From NCBI RefSeq assembly GCF_000429505.1, contig NZ_AUBZ01000022.1, positions 1 to 64,000 on the forward strand: DNA of 64,000 nt, in the 5' to 3' direction. The first letter of the stretch is position 1. Each line of letters starts with the position of its first letter. This document shows positions 62,293-64,000 of this stretch, piece by piece. Source of the stretch: Aliagarivorans taiwanensis DSM 22990 (lineage in GTDB: Bacteria; Pseudomonadota; Gammaproteobacteria; Enterobacterales; Celerinatantimonadaceae). A program made the position numbers and the translations under genes. Below the pieces are notes generated by a model. The model was not told the origin of the DNA, made no database searches, and saw only the letters and a program-made list of their open reading frames with translations.

Positions 62293-62320
62293 AAAAAGGC
62301 CAGCATAAAGCTGGCCTTTT
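62293..62320 (-). terminator. Terminator of tRNA-Trp
   Basis: On the minus strand GGCCAGC, loop, GCTGGCC, then TTTTT: a strong stem directly after the tRNA. Confidence 0.85.
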
Positions 62321-62324
62321 AATG

Positions 62325-62400
62325 TGGCAGGGGCGGAGAGATTCGAACTCCCAACATTCGGATTTGGAATCCGACGTTCTGCCATTGGAACTACGCCCCT
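62325..62400 (-). tRNA. tRNA-Trp (CCA anticodon)
   Basis: Minus-strand cloverleaf: acceptor AGGGGCG pairs with CGCCCCT, CCA end encoded (TGG at 62325-62327). The anticodon CCA sits in loop ATTCCAAAT; the T arm carries GTTCGAATC. 76 bases with no intron. Followed by a terminator at 62293-62320. Confidence 0.93.
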
Positions 62401-62571
62401 AGAGACGCTGCGTAGTATACCTAAACCCAACTAAAGGTAAAGACCCAGAATCGCGCATTGAGTCTGTTTGCGCAAGCTTTAAACAAAACGCCGCAAATCG
62501 CTGATTAGTTCACCAAATTTTCGCGAGCCGCGGCTCAAATTTTCGCATGCAGCGGTTCAAAGTGATGCATG

Positions 62572-63009
62572 TTATGGCTGCGCTTGGTGTTTGGCCTTCA
62601 CAAAATCGCTGTGGCTGAGATAAATCAGCTCGGCGATTTGCCTGATCAATGCCTCTTCGTGCGGGTCGAGTTCATCGTCGGCCCAGGCTATTTCCCACAG
62701 CGCCACGGTAAACTGATAGCGCTGCTGATACTCGAGTTGCTTCACAAAGCGGGTAAAGTCGTACAGCGAGGTCGCTTGCTCGGCCATCTCGTCGGCGCGC
62801 GCGAGCAGGCGCTCTGCTTCTATTGTCTCTAACTGAAACAGATGCGCTAAGCGTTTGAGCATCTTGGCGCGCTCAGCCTCATCGGGCTGATTGTCGGCGC
62901 GGCTTAGCTGGACAAACAAGGTGGCAACCGCCAACTCGACTTCATCGCCCGCTACTGCATGATCGGTTTCAATCGCCGCCTGAATAAACTGCTTTAAGGC
63001 TTGCAACAT
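62572..63009 (-). CDS. TerB-family protein
   Basis: 145 residues, all helical. LAVATLFVQLSRADNQPDEAERAKML and ALWEIAWADDELDPHEEALIRQIAEL match the TerB/DjlA-type helical domain with acidic pairs that can bind divalent metal. Found in tellurite-resistance and stress systems, and as lone genes as here. No other ter genes adjoin. Confidence 0.85.
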   Translation of the reverse strand: MLQALKQFIQAAIETDHAVAGDEVELAVATLFVQLSRADNQPDEAERAKMLKRLAHLFQLETIEAERLLARADEMAEQATSLYDFTRFVKQLEYQQRYQFTVALWEIAWADDELDPHEEALIRQIAELIYLSHSDFVKAKHQAQP

Positions 63010-63063
63010 GCTTGATGGTCCCCAAAAGTGTGTGCTTTCGGGGACTATAGCGCGAAAAGCTGC

Positions 63064-63876
63064 TTATGCCACCTTAGATTCTGGCGCAGCAGGCTCACGG
63101 GTGTCGTGACTGGCCAGCAACTGGCACTCGCCGGCTTTGTCATCCCAGCGGCGTAGCTGCAGCTCGCCTTCCATGGTTTCACACAGGTAGGTGCAGTTTT
63201 CTATCCAGTCACCATCGTTGGCGTAGACCACGCCGTCTTTCTCGAGTAAGCAAGGGTGATGGATGTGACCGCAGATAATCATATCGGCCTGCTGACGCTT
63301 GGCCTCGTTAATCGCGGCATTCTGGTAACGTAGGATTGCCTCTTGCGCCTTACCGATGCGCGATTTGATGTAGCCCGCCAGCGACCAATAGGAGTAACCC
63401 AAGCGCTGACGCCAATCACTGACCACGCGATTGAGGAACATCAGCAGGTCGTAGAGGTGATCCCCCAGCTTGGCGTAGAGCTTGCCAAAGCACACTTCGT
63501 CATCAAACTGGTCGCCATGCAGCATCAGGATCTTCTTGCCGGTAATGCTGGTATAGGTGTATTGCTCGTGCACCGGGATATCGCCCAGCTCCAAGCCCTT
63601 ATAGGCCTTAAATAGCTGGTCGTGGTTGCCCGGGATATAGATGACTTCGGTGCCTTTGCGCGCCAGATACATCAAATACTGGAGCACATCGTTATGTGCG
63701 GCTGGCCAGTGGACCCGGCGCTTGAGCGCCCAGACATCGATGATGTCTCCCACCAAGAAGATCCGCTTGGCGCGGGTTTGCTTAAGAAGATGTAACAGGA
63801 ACTCCGCTTTGCAGTCCCTGCAGCCCAGATGAATATCGGAAAGCCAGAGGCTTTGATAGACCTGCTTTTTCGCCAT
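63064..63876 (-). CDS. LpxH-like metallophosphoesterase (UDP-2,3-diacylglucosamine diphosphatase family)
   Basis: 270 residues. The five calcineurin-type metal motifs are DIHLG, GDIIDVW, GNHD, HGDQFDD and GHIHHP. The insert and length (longer than classical LpxH of about 240) suit the LpxH2/related branch. It cleaves a pyrophosphate or phosphate ester, possibly in lipid A precursor synthesis. It would be cytoplasmic and membrane-associated. The stretch from 63877 to the window end shows no further gene. Confidence 0.82.
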   Translation of the reverse strand: MAKKQVYQSLWLSDIHLGCRDCKAEFLLHLLKQTRAKRIFLVGDIIDVWALKRRVHWPAAHNDVLQYLMYLARKGTEVIYIPGNHDQLFKAYKGLELGDIPVHEQYTYTSITGKKILMLHGDQFDDEVCFGKLYAKLGDHLYDLLMFLNRVVSDWRQRLGYSYWSLAGYIKSRIGKAQEAILRYQNAAINEAKRQQADMIICGHIHHPCLLEKDGVVYANDGDWIENCTYLCETMEGELQLRRWDDKAGECQLLASHDTREPAAPESKVA

Positions 63877-64000
63877 AGCATTGTCATCCGTGGTTTTTCT
63901 GCAAAATTACGATGGATTTTTGACCGCAATGTGAAGCTGGGATTGCACGATGATGACAGTGCTCACGCTAACTGGTCAGTCAACCTTGAGAGTCGCCACT

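Noticed and set aside
1-64000. CRISPR array
   Set aside because: No regularly spaced direct repeats of 25-40 bases were seen anywhere; the repeats found are isolated palindromic elements or a 13-base tandem pair.

Overview
The window reads as a chromosomal stretch of a marine-type gammaproteobacterium (Vibrionales/Aeromonadales/Alteromonadales-like). The evidence is the gene families present: EttA, RsmC, a DUF2956 protein, two glgC genes plus glgA, a MetJ-type operator before metNIQ, and a Fur-type box before an imelysin operon. I cannot name the genus from sequence alone. Genes are densely packed, on both strands, with many short tail-to-tail overlaps.

Layout. 1-3461 is the end of an integrated element: small accessory proteins, an AlpA-like regulator, an excisionase and a tyrosine integrase that stops 28 bp before ettA. 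3490-13800 holds housekeeping and metabolic genes (ettA, an AAA ATPase, fpr, a TauE/SafE permease, lhgO, a DUF523-DUF1722 protein, a CvfB-like RNA-binding protein and a chemoreceptor). Three short palindromic repeat elements lie here: two 263-bp copies of one family and one 157-bp element. 14220-20891 carries metNIQ with a row of met boxes, an AraC/GyrI regulator, an aminotransferase and an OlsF-type ornithine-lipid synthase. 21204-23081 is an acyl-homoserine-lactone quorum-sensing locus, luxI - rsaM-like (reverse) - luxR, with two near-identical lux boxes.

23153-30654 holds a TRIC-type channel, a thioesterase, a glgC copy broken by an in-frame TAA, a divergent LysR/EamA pair and a large assimilatory nitrate reductase. 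30995-34480 is an arsenate operon of the ArsJ type: an arsenate-reductase/ArsR fusion, a CX5R phosphatase, a GAPDH and ArsJ. 35807-38429 is a tandem duplication of stand-alone condensation-domain acyltransferases, copied together with their 82-bp leaders. 38787-46000 contains mixed genes (regulators, uraA, LysE exporter with MocR regulator, degenerate GGDEF protein, dapA with a leader hairpin).

46196-50473 is rsmC, the intact glgC, glgA and a ComFB-like protein. 50682-54954 is a compact four-gene envelope operon (barrel, lipoprotein hydrolase, DUF4056 lipoprotein, BamA/TamA-like barrel), followed by ribA. 55671-60476 is a Fur-box-preceded imelysin / di-heme cytochrome / imelysin / DUF1513 operon. 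The window closes with an FAD oxidoreductase, tRNA-Trp, a TerB-like protein and an LpxH-like phosphoesterase.

Genes that clearly act together: the quorum-sensing trio; the ArsJ operon (GAPDH makes 1-arseno-3-phosphoglycerate and ArsJ exports it); glgC2-glgA for glycogen; the iron-linked imelysin operon; metNIQ; and the LysE/MocR pair.
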